A stretch of 64,000 nt of DNA from Ignavibacteriales bacterium (lineage in GTDB: Bacteria; Bacteroidota; Ignavibacteria; UBA10030): assembly GCA_026390575.1 (NCBI GenBank), contig JAPLFR010000016.1:186001-250000 (forward strand), given 5' to 3'. The stretch's first letter is position 1, and every line of letters starts with the position of its first letter. Made by a program: the position numbers and the translations under genes. Below are positions 51,273 through 60,687 of the stretch, one piece after another. The notes under the pieces are model-generated. The model made no database searches. It was not told the DNA's origin and saw nothing but the letters and a program-made list of their open reading frames with translations.

Positions 51273-52685
51273 TTATTTCTCTCCAGCTCTAAACTCTGTC
51301 CACGGCTGCGTTGGACGATCTTTGAGCAAACCGGCCATCCATTCGAATTGCGAATGTTCTTCGAGAAATTTCTTCGCATTGAATGCTCTTCCGCAGGCAG
51401 AACCCCAGCGTGCAAGGAAAGACATTTTCTTTGCCATCTTTGAATCGACAACTTTTCCATCAAGAGTCCCAATAGGAATGAAAGGATTCGAACGAGTCGT
51501 TAACTGTGGATCGAGTTCACAATGCGCACAAAGGCCTCTCATACCGGGATTATTATTTTTCAGATACGTATCAAAATGATCGGCGATAAACATTTTCGCA
51601 AGTTTCAAATTTATTTTGCCTTTGTTTTTTCCCATGAATTGTTTCCAGCAAACACGGCGGGCAACATCCGACGATCTGATATTTGTTTCGGCTGTTTTGG
51701 TTTCGAAGCGTAAGATTTTTAGGTCTTCAACAACATTAGACCCAACAAAATAGCCGTCTTTCTTTTTCTCAAATCCAACATATTTCAATCCTAGCTCAAG
51801 CCGGGCAATTTCATTTGTATTGACATCACCTATCAACCATGCATTTGCTAACCCGCCATTGTTTCCCTTTTTCATCATCTCACACCACTCATCTATTGAA
51901 GATGCATACTGTGTGGCGTGACGCATTCGAACAAACTCGGGAACGCCCTTTTCATCGAATGGGAAGAAATTAGAAATTGTTGTTTCCGATCCGACAAGAC
52001 CGGCGTTTGTTACAAAGAAATCTGTTCCGCTATGAATGAAGCCTGCACAGGATTGCATGAACATCCGGTGACCTATATCGGGATGGATATCCAGTATAAT
52101 ATTAAAGAGAGGATAATAGTAATCAGTCATTGTATTGTGTCCAAGTACGACTCCACCATCGGCAGTCATACTTCCCGTAGCAATGAACGAGCTACACGAT
52201 TGCTTCTTTGGATCCGGCGAATTGGGTGATACTGTATTTTTCACTGTTGGCCACCAATACCAAATCAGTTCCATATAACTATTGAGTGCTACAATTTCAT
52301 CCCTGCTTGTGGAGTCACCGTTTGCATCCATCCCTTCTACTATTCCATCTATTTCGACAAGATTTTCCGTATCAACTTTGGCAGTAAACATCCTTCCGGC
52401 TTCATGAACAAGCCACTTCCACTCCATAGCACTTTCGTATTTCCATGCCTCGCTCAATACTCGTATCGATTCCTTTATTTCTTTTGCAAGTAGATATCCA
52501 TGCTGGAAACCACGTTCTCTTGGCTCACCTTCAATATGGAGGTAAATCCAGCCGTTATTCTCGTGACGGTTGGCTTTTGAAAGCCAAGATTTTTGCTCAT
52601 GTGTAAGAGGATTGTTTGTTTGAGTATAAAGAAAATTTGGAAGTAGAAAAACGAACAAACAGAAAAGGATAAGTCGATTTTTCAT
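51273..52685 (-). CDS. Secreted Ntn-hydrolase of the C45 / phospholipase B-like type
   Basis: About 470 residues from ATG 52685 (GGAGG seven bases upstream). Signal peptide to about FLYTQ. GWIYLHIEGEPRERGFQHGY is the typical N-terminal motif of C45 acyltransferases, and KKQSCSSFIATGSMTADGGV contains the probable nucleophile Cys created by self-cleavage before CSSF. It likely hydrolyses amides or lipids outside the cytoplasm; the true substrate is unknown. It lies next to the last GTTAGGC core but has its own ribosome site and is not clearly a cassette. Confidence 0.78.
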   Translation of the reverse strand: MKNRLILFCLFVFLLPNFLYTQTNNPLTHEQKSWLSKANRHENNGWIYLHIEGEPRERGFQHGYLLAKEIKESIRVLSEAWKYESAMEWKWLVHEAGRMFTAKVDTENLVEIDGIVEGMDANGDSTSRDEIVALNSYMELIWYWWPTVKNTVSPNSPDPKKQSCSSFIATGSMTADGGVVLGHNTMTDYYYPLFNIILDIHPDIGHRMFMQSCAGFIHSGTDFFVTNAGLVGSETTISNFFPFDEKGVPEFVRMRHATQYASSIDEWCEMMKKGNNGGLANAWLIGDVNTNEIARLELGLKYVGFEKKKDGYFVGSNVVEDLKILRFETKTAETNIRSSDVARRVCWKQFMGKNKGKINLKLAKMFIADHFDTYLKNNNPGMRGLCAHCELDPQLTTRSNPFIPIGTLDGKVVDSKMAKKMSFLARWGSACGRAFNAKKFLEEHSQFEWMAGLLKDRPTQPWTEFRAGEK

Positions 52686-53033
52686 TATGACCTCCAAGAA
52701 AATGTAATCAAGTCTCTATGGTGGCGATGTAACCTACTATGTGATTAGATATACCGAAGGTATCTGCCAAAGGCATGGCTTCGCCATCTTCAGGAGAATG
52801 AGTCCATATTTTGTTCGTTAAATGCATGATAGGCAGACCTCGCTTCTATCATTTTAGGATTTTCTTGAAGATGGAGAAAAGTAGTAGTTGTTTCGTACTC
52901 CCGTGTAGCCGCAACTACTGGGTGATAATGTAGCTCTGTTTGGAATCAGAGTCAATACTGAAAGCCAATGAGCTGATAACCATTGAGTCGAATGCCGATG
53001 AGCCACCTGCTAATGTTCATTCTGCATTGTTTA

Positions 53034-53078
53034 CCTTCGGAAAGTTACTTAGCGTATGCTGTGTGGACTTTCCGAAGG
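53034..53078. terminator. CCTTCGGAAAGT hairpin terminator
   Basis: Perfect 12-base stem CCTTCGGAAAGT with ACTTTCCGAAGG, then TTACGCTTTTTTC. It is the third copy of the CCTTCGGAA-type stem. Confidence 0.75.
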
Positions 53079-53100
53079 TTACGCTTTTTTCTTGCAGCAC

Positions 53101-53129
53101 TTGACAAGTCGTCTGCCAGATTGTATATT
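53101..53129 (+). promoter_or_regulatory. Sigma70-type promoter of metY
   Basis: TTGACA (53101-53106), 17 bases, TATATT (53124-53129), 55 bases before the SAM riboswitch. Confidence 0.85.
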
Positions 53130-53183
53130 ATTGAAGAACAAGATTGGAGTTCAGTAAAGTAAGATAAACAATTTGACATACGC

Positions 53184-53306
53184 CTCTTATTGAGAAAGGC
53201 TGAGGGCACAGGCCCGTGGACGCCTTAGCAACCGGTCCCGATTCTATCGGGATGCTGGTGCTCCATCCTGCCCCCGACGAGGAATCGGACGAGGGAAAGA
53301 TAAGAG
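53184..53306 (+). promoter_or_regulatory. SAM-I (S-box) riboswitch upstream of metY
   Basis: CTCTTATTGAGAAAGGCTGAGGG ... GGCCCGTGGACGCC ... GCAACC ... GGTGCTCCATCC ... GATAAGAG follows the S-box consensus: P1 closes CTCTTAT with ATAAGAG, and the conserved GAGGGA-like, GCAACC and GGTGC segments appear in order. A variable hairpin (GTCCCGATTCTATCGGGAT) forms one arm. An intrinsic terminator follows at once, so the mechanism should be transcriptional: SAM binding favours termination and shuts metY. Confidence 0.93.
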
Positions 53307-53320
53307 AAGATGCTCTAAGC

Positions 53321-53359
53321 AAGCCTCTTCCGGTTATCGTTTCCCGAAGAGGCTTTTTT
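53321..53359 (+). terminator. Expression-platform terminator of the SAM riboswitch
   Basis: AAGCCTCTTC (53321-53330) pairs with GAAGAGGCTT (53346-53355), followed by a T-tract. Confidence 0.9.
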
Positions 53360-53389
53360 CATTTTATTTTCAACCCCTCCCGCCACAAC

Positions 53390-53520
53390 GACGGCGGGCA
53401 GGCTGTCCCGATGAATGACATTCATCGGGACATCTCCCCTTATAAAGGGGAGAAAATTTCCCCTCCTTACCAAGGAGGGGTGTCCCGATTGCATCGGAAG
53501 ATGCATCGGGACGGGGTGGT
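53390..53520. repeat. Cluster of palindromic repeats between riboswitch and metY
   Basis: Contains CCCGCCACAACGACGGCGGG, GTCCCGATGAATG / CATTCATCGGGAC, CTCCCCTTATAAAGGGGAG, CCCCTCCTTACCAAGGAGGGG, and GTCCCGATTGCATC / GATGCATCGGGAC. The CTCCCC...GGGGAG members are related to those at the DUF559 gene. They lengthen the metY leader to about 240 bases after the terminator. Confidence 0.7.
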
Positions 53521-53569
53521 CGAATATTTTCCATTTTCTTTGTTGAGTAATTACTGGCAACGTTCTTAA

Positions 53570-54913
<1,344 letters not shown>

Positions 54914-54994
54914 TGTGTATGTTTAGTGATGTCAGTCCCGACTGCCAACAACTGTCGGGATTCCTGACATTTATAAAATAACAAATTTAAAAAT

Positions 54995-55112
54995 GCACCA
55001 GGGCGTCACGAACCCCCGCCTGCGTGACTGCGTCAGCAGTCGGGCAGGAATTCGTGACGCAAGGCATTGAAAACAATTCATTTTCGGTGTCACGGTACGG
55101 ACCGTGACACCC
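54995..55112 (+). promoter_or_regulatory. Two-hairpin leader element, copy 1 (upstream of thrA)
   Basis: GCACCAGGGCGTCACGAA ... TTCGTGACGC (55003-55060), then a linker with ATTGAAAACAATTC, then GTGTCACGGT (55087-55096) / ACCGTGACAC (55101-55110). The second hairpin ends about 17 bases before the thrA ATG. The same order, stems and linker occur before metA at 58109-58217. Confidence 0.7.
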
Positions 55113-55127
55113 ATCAATGGTGATCAG

Positions 55128-57575
55128 ATGAAGATTTTAAAATTCGGCGGCTCATCCGTCGGCACTGCAGAACGAATAAAAGCTATTGTCGAAATTATAA
55201 GACAATCGAAAAACCATCATGGCGAGATCGTCATAGTCGGCTCTGCGATGCAAAGTGTAACAAATAAATTAATCGAGGCAAGCCGGCAGGCATTCCGCGG
55301 TGAGAGTTACGAAGAAATTTTAAAAGAACTGGAAGATCAGCACATATCAGCAGCAAACGAACTCATGGGAAACAAGAACAACTCGCATGTACATCGATTA
55401 ATTATAAAAATGTTCAGTGAGCTGCGAGAATTTATTCACGGTATCTGGATTCTTGGCGAGATCACGAACCGCACACTTGATTATGTGATGAGTTACGGTG
55501 AACAGCTTTCATGCTCCATTATCGCAGAAGCGCTGAATTCCTCCGGCATCGCCGCGGAATATGTCGACAGTCGAACACTCATCCGCACCGATTTGACGTA
55601 CGGTGCAGCCAATGTGAATTTTGATCTGACAAATTGGAATATTCTCAACCACTTCAAGGGTAATACTGCCCTACAAGTCATTACCGGGTTTATTGGATGC
55701 GGACCGGAGAACGAAACGACAACGCTGGGCCGCGGAGGCTCGGATTATACAGCATCCATTCTTGGTGCAGCGTTGAATGCAGATGAGATCGAAATCTGGA
55801 CCGACGTTGACGGTGTTCTGACGACGGATCCGCGAAAAGTCCCCGGTGCGTTCTCGCTCGAATCGCTCACGTACGAAGAAGCGATGGAACTCTCGCACTT
55901 CGGAGCGAAAGTAATTCATCCGCCGACGATGCTGCCGGCACTGCAAAAAAAGATTCCCATTCGAATTCGTAATTCCTTTCATCCTGCATTTCCCGGTACG
56001 TTAATTTCTGAGCAGGCAGAATCTTCCAGCCCTTCATTGGTCAAAGGCATCGCATGTATTGATCGCGTCGGTCTGCTGAAAGTTAAGGGCGAAGGCATTT
56101 TGCGCACTGTCGGTATTGCATCTCGTATCTTCACGACACTTGCGCGCAAAGAAATCGAAGTCATACTGATAACGCAATCTTCATCGGAACACAGTATCTG
56201 CCTTGCTATCGCACCTGAACAGACAAGGACTGCGCGGGAGGAATTAGAATTAGAATTCCGTGTAGAACTTCATCTTGGACAAATCTCAACAATCGCGGTG
56301 GAGACAGATGCTTCTGTTGTTGCTGTGGTTGGAGAACATGTGCAGAACATTCCCGGCGTTACAGGAAAAGTTTTTGAAGCGCTTGGTCGCAACGGCATTA
56401 ATCCGCGAGCGATCGCGTACGGATCATCGGAACGGATCATCGGCCTGGTACTTTCTCAGAACGATCTTAAAAAAGCAATGAATGCATTGCATGATCAACT
56501 GTTCCTCTCGCAGCAGAAAACGCTCAATTTATTTCTTATCGGTCCGGGGTTGGTTGGGAGCGCACTGCTGGAACTTCTTCAGGATCAAAAAGACTATGCG
56601 CAAACAACGCTGCGCACGCAATTTAACGTCGTCGGTATTGTGAACAGCCGTAAAATGCTTTTTAATGAAAACGGAATCGATCTCACTCAATGGCGCCAGC
56701 TTCTCAAAGAGAGCAGCACGAAATCCAACCTTGATGAATTCACAAAAACGGTGCGGCAATATAACGCTGCGAATTCAATCGTCATTGATTGCACAGGAAT
56801 CGAGAGCACAGTTCAGCAATATCTCCCGCTCTTTGACGCAAGCGTTTCAGTGATCACTTCCAGTAAAGTTGCGAATACGCTCACGTATGATTTCTACAAG
56901 AGGCTCCGCACCACCGCTTCAGAGCATGGAGCAGAGTTTCGGTACAGCACAAACGTTGGCGCCGCACTGCCCATCATCGATTCAATCAAGAGTATTGTGC
57001 ACAATGGTGATTCTATCGAGCGGATTGAAGCCGTTCTTTCCGGCACACTTAGTTTCATTTTCAATAGTGTCAATGCGGGTACGCTGTTCAGCAAAGCGGT
57101 ACGGGAAGCACAAGCGCATGGTTTCACCGAACCGGATCCACGTATTGATCTTGGCGGAACAGACGTTGGGCGGAAATTGTTAATTTTAATACGAGAAGCG
57201 GGCATCAAAATGGAAATGGAAGATATTATCATTGAACCGTACTTGCCTGACAAAGTATTTAAAGAAACCGACCTTGACAAAGCTCTCGGTGAAGCTGATG
57301 TAATTATCGACCAGAAGAAAGCATCGGCAAATCAGCATGGATGTTCACTTATGGTTCTTGCGCGATATGAAAACGGTAAAGCTCATATTGGTGTTGAAGA
57401 GATTTCTTCTTCGCACCCGTTCTATCATCTTACCGGCAACGACAATATCGTTTCTCTGACAACACGCAGTCTGTATCGACAGCCTCTCATCGTACGCGGC
57501 GGCGGAGCAGGAGCGCGGCTGACAGCATCCGGACTCTTTAACGACATTTTGCATATTTCACATTCAATGAGCTGA
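55128..57575 (+). CDS. thrA: Bifunctional aspartokinase / homoserine dehydrogenase
   Basis: About 815 residues from ATG 55128 (MKILKFGGSSVGTAERIKAI); an in-frame GTG at 55104 lies inside the leader hairpin. Aspartokinase domain with KFGGSSV and GRGGSDYTASILG, ACT domains around 315-460, then homoserine dehydrogenase (FLIGPGLVGSALLELL, YSTNVGAALPIIDSIKSIVH, SGTLSFIFNSV, DLGGTDVGRKLLILIREAG). It supplies homoserine for methionine and threonine. Between metY and metA it completes a methionine cluster, so metL would be an equally good name. Confidence 0.93.
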   Translation: MKILKFGGSSVGTAERIKAIVEIIRQSKNHHGEIVIVGSAMQSVTNKLIEASRQAFRGESYEEILKELEDQHISAANELMGNKNNSHVHRLIIKMFSELREFIHGIWILGEITNRTLDYVMSYGEQLSCSIIAEALNSSGIAAEYVDSRTLIRTDLTYGAANVNFDLTNWNILNHFKGNTALQVITGFIGCGPENETTTLGRGGSDYTASILGAALNADEIEIWTDVDGVLTTDPRKVPGAFSLESLTYEEAMELSHFGAKVIHPPTMLPALQKKIPIRIRNSFHPAFPGTLISEQAESSSPSLVKGIACIDRVGLLKVKGEGILRTVGIASRIFTTLARKEIEVILITQSSSEHSICLAIAPEQTRTAREELELEFRVELHLGQISTIAVETDASVVAVVGEHVQNIPGVTGKVFEALGRNGINPRAIAYGSSERIIGLVLSQNDLKKAMNALHDQLFLSQQKTLNLFLIGPGLVGSALLELLQDQKDYAQTTLRTQFNVVGIVNSRKMLFNENGIDLTQWRQLLKESSTKSNLDEFTKTVRQYNAANSIVIDCTGIESTVQQYLPLFDASVSVITSSKVANTLTYDFYKRLRTTASEHGAEFRYSTNVGAALPIIDSIKSIVHNGDSIERIEAVLSGTLSFIFNSVNAGTLFSKAVREAQAHGFTEPDPRIDLGGTDVGRKLLILIREAGIKMEMEDIIIEPYLPDKVFKETDLDKALGEADVIIDQKKASANQHGCSLMVLARYENGKAHIGVEEISSSHPFYHLTGNDNIVSLTTRSLYRQPLIVRGGGAGARLTASGLFNDILHISHSMS

Positions 57576-57731
57576 TGTGTTAACTTTCAAGAAGTTTAAT
57601 ATTTGGATTTGGAATTTGTTTGTGATTTTCCCAAAGGGATGCCTTTGGCAGAAATCTGGATAATTGATCCTTCGCAGATAAAAAATTAATTAGGTTGAGG
57701 TCAAAGAAAAGAAATGACCCCATCTTAATGA

Positions 57732-57846
57732 GGTTGACCAAAAAGTGTAAAATTAACGGTAGTCGAAACCTTCAGGTTTCGTTGTCAGATAATAAACGAA
57801 GACTAAAGTCTTCGACTACCATGTTTTCGGTACTTTTTGGTCAACC
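57732..57846. repeat. MITE-like inverted-repeat element 1
   Basis: 115 bp with perfect 15-bp terminal inverted repeats GGTTGACCAAAAAGT / ACTTTTTGGTCAACC and nested inner repeats GGTAGTCGAA / TTCGACTACC, plus AAGACTAAAGTCTT. No clear target-site duplication and no gene inside. Confidence 0.75.
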
Positions 57847-57900
57847 ACAAATTATAAAAGAAAAACCTATTGAGAGATTTTGAATAAAAAGCGAACCAAT

Positions 57901-57925
57901 TCCCTCTCCTCATAGGAGAGGGTTA
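57901..57925. repeat. CCCTCTCCT...AGGAGAGGG palindromic repeat
   Basis: CCCTCTCCTCATAGGAGAGGG followed by TTAGGGTGAGGTC, the CTCCCC-type repeat family also seen at the DUF559 gene. Confidence 0.6.
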
Positions 57926-57969
57926 GGGTGAGGTCATATAAGAAATGCATAATATCAACGAAATATATT

Positions 57970-58096
57970 CTAGTGCCGTTTCCATTAAATAATCTTGTGT
58001 TTTAGATAATGCGGTTGCAAATGGAAACGAGCACTACTGCCTTTTTTATTATTTGTTTAATAAAAACACAAGATTTCTTTTTAGAAGTGGCACTAG
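57970..58096. repeat. MITE-like inverted-repeat element 2
   Basis: 127 bp bounded by CTAGTGCC / GGCACTAG. Inner repeats AATCTTGTGTTTT (57991) / AAAACACAAGATT (58063) and GTTTCCATT (57978) / AATGGAAAC (58020) interleave, so two alternative folds compete. Confidence 0.65.
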
Positions 58097-58108
58097 CTAG
58101 GAGTTTTT

Positions 58109-58217
58109 GCACCGGGGCGTAACGAACCATTTCGTGACGCTGAGTCAATGAAAACAATTCTTTTTTTTGTGTCACGGTACGCCTGCCCCGTGTATTTTAC
58201 GGGGGACCGTGACACCC
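58109..58217 (+). promoter_or_regulatory. Two-hairpin leader element, copy 2 (upstream of metA)
   Basis: GCACCGGGGCGTAACGAA / TTCGTGACGC (58131-58140), linker with AATGAAAACAATTC, then GTGTCACGGT (58169) / ACCGTGACAC (58206-58215). The AAGGAG ribosome site of metA starts two bases after the last CC. Confidence 0.7.
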
Positions 58218-58228
58218 AAGGAGTTTTT

Positions 58229-59131
58229 ATGAGCGTTGTACTTCCAAACAAATATGAGCATCGCAATAAATTAGAACAGCGAGGCGTGCTCTGCATTACC
58301 GAAGAAGAAGCCAATCGTGCTGACATTCGCCCGCTGCGGGTCGGCATTCTGAACATTATGCCGAAGGGTGAGACATACGAACCGATTGTTCTCTATCCGC
58401 TCAGCCGCTCGATTATCCAAATAGAGCCGGTTTGGATCCGGCTGCATTCGCACAGCTATAAGAGCAGCGATCATGATCATCTTGATCTCTTTTACGATTA
58501 CTTCGAGAACTCTATTGCCAATGCTCCACTGGACGGGCTTCTTCTCACCGGTGCGCCGGTAGAGGAATTTGCTTACGAAGATGTTCATTACTGGAATGAG
58601 ATTATGAGCATCTTGAAATTTGCGCAGCAGAACATCACTTCCACACTCGGAATCTGCTGGGGCGGCATGGCGCTGGCAAAAATGCTGGGGATTGAAAAGG
58701 AAATATTCAAGGATAAACTCTTTGGTGCATTCGAGACGCGCAATCTTGACCGCTCGCACCCTGTGACCGGAGAGTTAGATGATGTGTTTTGGTGCGCGCA
58801 AAGCAGGCATTCCGGAATTTCCGATCATGTATTGGAAGATGAACAGAAGCGCGGAAAAATCAACCTGCTCGCTCATTCCGAGAATGGCGGTTACACTATC
58901 TTCGAGAGCGTCGACCATCGCTACCTGATGCACTTAGGGCATCCCGAATATGAAGCACAGCGGCTTGTGGAAGAATACCAAAGAGATGCATCGGCCGGAA
59001 GAAAAGACGTTCAGCTGCCTGCTAATATAGATATTAACAATCCGATTAATCGCTGGCGAAGTCATGGATTAGAGTTTTTCGCGCAATGGATTCGATTCAT
59101 TTACGAACCCATAACCGGGAAAACAAAATAA
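58229..59131 (+). CDS. metA: Homoserine O-acyltransferase (MetA type)
   Basis: About 300 residues from ATG 58229 (AAGGAG six bases upstream). Catalytic Cys in TLGICWGGMALAKML, catalytic His in MHLGHPEYEAQRLVEEY with the acyl-site Glu, and the N-terminal RVGILNIMPKGETYEP are the MetA family signature. MetA-type enzymes use succinyl- or acetyl-CoA; pairing with MetY, an O-acetylhomoserine enzyme, favours acetyl. It activates homoserine for MetY. Confidence 0.93.
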   Translation: MSVVLPNKYEHRNKLEQRGVLCITEEEANRADIRPLRVGILNIMPKGETYEPIVLYPLSRSIIQIEPVWIRLHSHSYKSSDHDHLDLFYDYFENSIANAPLDGLLLTGAPVEEFAYEDVHYWNEIMSILKFAQQNITSTLGICWGGMALAKMLGIEKEIFKDKLFGAFETRNLDRSHPVTGELDDVFWCAQSRHSGISDHVLEDEQKRGKINLLAHSENGGYTIFESVDHRYLMHLGHPEYEAQRLVEEYQRDASAGRKDVQLPANIDINNPINRWRSHGLEFFAQWIRFIYEPITGKTK

Positions 59132-59155
59132 GAACCTCCGGCAGGTAAAGACCCT

Positions 59156-59605
59156 TCACTTCTCCGTTTTGTTTTTATCCAGATGAATGTTGAAGAACAT
59201 CGTCGCAACGGGGTAATTGCTGATATTGAGTGCATACATTCCGATTTCACCATGGTCTCTTCTGAGGTATACATCGACCTGAGTCGATTCTCGTTTTCCA
59301 CCTGATGAATAGTTCATCGTGCCCTGACCCGGCAATCCAAAGCGAAAATCAATTGAATCTTTATCAGCAAAGTATTCCTTAAGGAGACTTATTGCTGCGA
59401 TACTGGAGATGCTTTGATACAGCGAGTCCTCAATCCTCATTGTTATACCTGACTGTATCATATCTTCGATAGAGGCAGGGTAACCATCACGAATTGCCCG
59501 TTCAATCCTAAAAAGTGCAGATTCAACATTTCGTGGAACACCGGGCTGCGAGAAAACTTGTGCAGAACAAAGTAGGATTAGCACTCCCATAAGAAGTGTC
59601 TTCAT
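59156..59605 (-). CDS. Secreted hypothetical protein (DUF4783-like)
   Basis: 149 residues with signal peptide (LMGVLILLCSAQVFSQ). The body, with RIERAIRDGYPASIEDMI, SSIAAISLLKEYFADKDSID and YALNISNYPVATMFFNIHL, resembles the NTF2-like fold of DUF4783 proteins of Bacteroidota. The match is tentative. Single gene, function unknown. Confidence 0.6.
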   Translation of the reverse strand: MKTLLMGVLILLCSAQVFSQPGVPRNVESALFRIERAIRDGYPASIEDMIQSGITMRIEDSLYQSISSIAAISLLKEYFADKDSIDFRFGLPGQGTMNYSSGGKRESTQVDVYLRRDHGEIGMYALNISNYPVATMFFNIHLDKNKTEK

Positions 59606-59694
59606 AGCTTACATCCTCCTATCATATTTCTATATGATAGTAAGACGCTATAAAGTACATTTTAGTTCCGATGACGAAAAACCTATCCTCGCTC

Positions 59695-60564
59695 TTACTT
59701 GAAAAGGTTGGCAACCACTTCTTTGAGGTACTGGTCTCGAATCTTGCCGTCAGGACAGTTAATAACACCACAGATATATCGATTGATTACCTGCAGTCCA
59801 ATCAATCCATTATGCGGGTCACGAATCTGATATTTATCCGATTCAAGTTTTGTCACGGCTTCCTTTGGAATAGTATTGAGATATTTTGTAAGCATCTCAT
59901 TTGCCTTTTCCGACGCCGCCGACTCAATCACAAATATTTTGGATGCAGTGCTGTCTTTGTACAGAACCGTGTAGGCAGAATTCATAAAACTGTATCCAAG
60001 AAAATTACGGGCAACGTACTGTTCGGTATTCGGCCGCTTCCCCTCTGCTGGAAACACCTGAAAGAGTTTAGGCATTACATTGTTTTGCTTCAAGTGCTCT
60101 ACAAGCATTCTGCCAATGATCAGCATCGCCTCTTGTGGTTTGCTTCCCGTTTGATACGTTGAGAGCTTGATGTAATAAGAACCGGTGAGGAAATTCAGTA
60201 CACCTTGCTGATGATATCCCTGCACACCTAATTGAATGAAGTTGTATCCCGTATCCCGTTCTTGAGAATACATGCCAAACGCGTCCACATCCGAAGCGTG
60301 TCTGTACAATTCCGTTTTCACTTCTATGCTATCTATGCTGAGATAACGTGCAATATGAAGATCGACAAAAGCGTACTCGAGATATAAATCGGCTGCTCCG
60401 TCGATAATATCCCAAAGATTATTTGCATTATAGACAGGATCATCTAGCGTGATTTTCCAGTCAGGAATTTGCGGAAATAATGATTCCTGACCGTACGAAA
60501 ATGACACCGCAGATAATAAGATGAACAGAGCAGTGCTTCCGTATAATGATATTGCGCGTTGCAT
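59695..60564 (-). CDS. Secreted DUF6599-like protein
   Basis: About 290 residues from ATG 60564; the frame extends upstream without family features. Signal peptide (STALFILLSAVSFSYGQ). WKITLDDPVYNANNLWDIID, GAADLYLEYAFVDL, YRHASDVDAFGMYSQERDTG and YIKLSTYQTG fit the pattern of the DUF6599 family (GAAELYL.Y, AFG.YS.ER). Function unknown. It lies next to a Tat-exported aldo/keto reductase, 120 bp away. Confidence 0.7.
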   Translation of the reverse strand: MQRAISLYGSTALFILLSAVSFSYGQESLFPQIPDWKITLDDPVYNANNLWDIIDGAADLYLEYAFVDLHIARYLSIDSIEVKTELYRHASDVDAFGMYSQERDTGYNFIQLGVQGYHQQGVLNFLTGSYYIKLSTYQTGSKPQEAMLIIGRMLVEHLKQNNVMPKLFQVFPAEGKRPNTEQYVARNFLGYSFMNSAYTVLYKDSTASKIFVIESAASEKANEMLTKYLNTIPKEAVTKLESDKYQIRDPHNGLIGLQVINRYICGVINCPDGKIRDQYLKEVVANLFK

Positions 60565-60687
60565 ATTCTTTAAAGTTATCCACCTCCCCTTCCCGACACG
60601 ATATAATATCGTTTCGGGATTTGTGGTAAAATCTGTTTTATTGCATTTTATATTTATAAGCATATACATTGGTTTGCGCAACATCAG

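Noticed and set aside
50897-51472. Minus-strand open frame of 191 codons
   Set aside because: It runs through the start of the repeat region and an alternative frame of the Ntn-hydrolase 3' end; composition is not protein-like.
39175-52685. Search for an integron integrase beside the cassette array
   Set aside because: No tyrosine recombinase is encoded anywhere in the window, so no IntI or attI is claimed.
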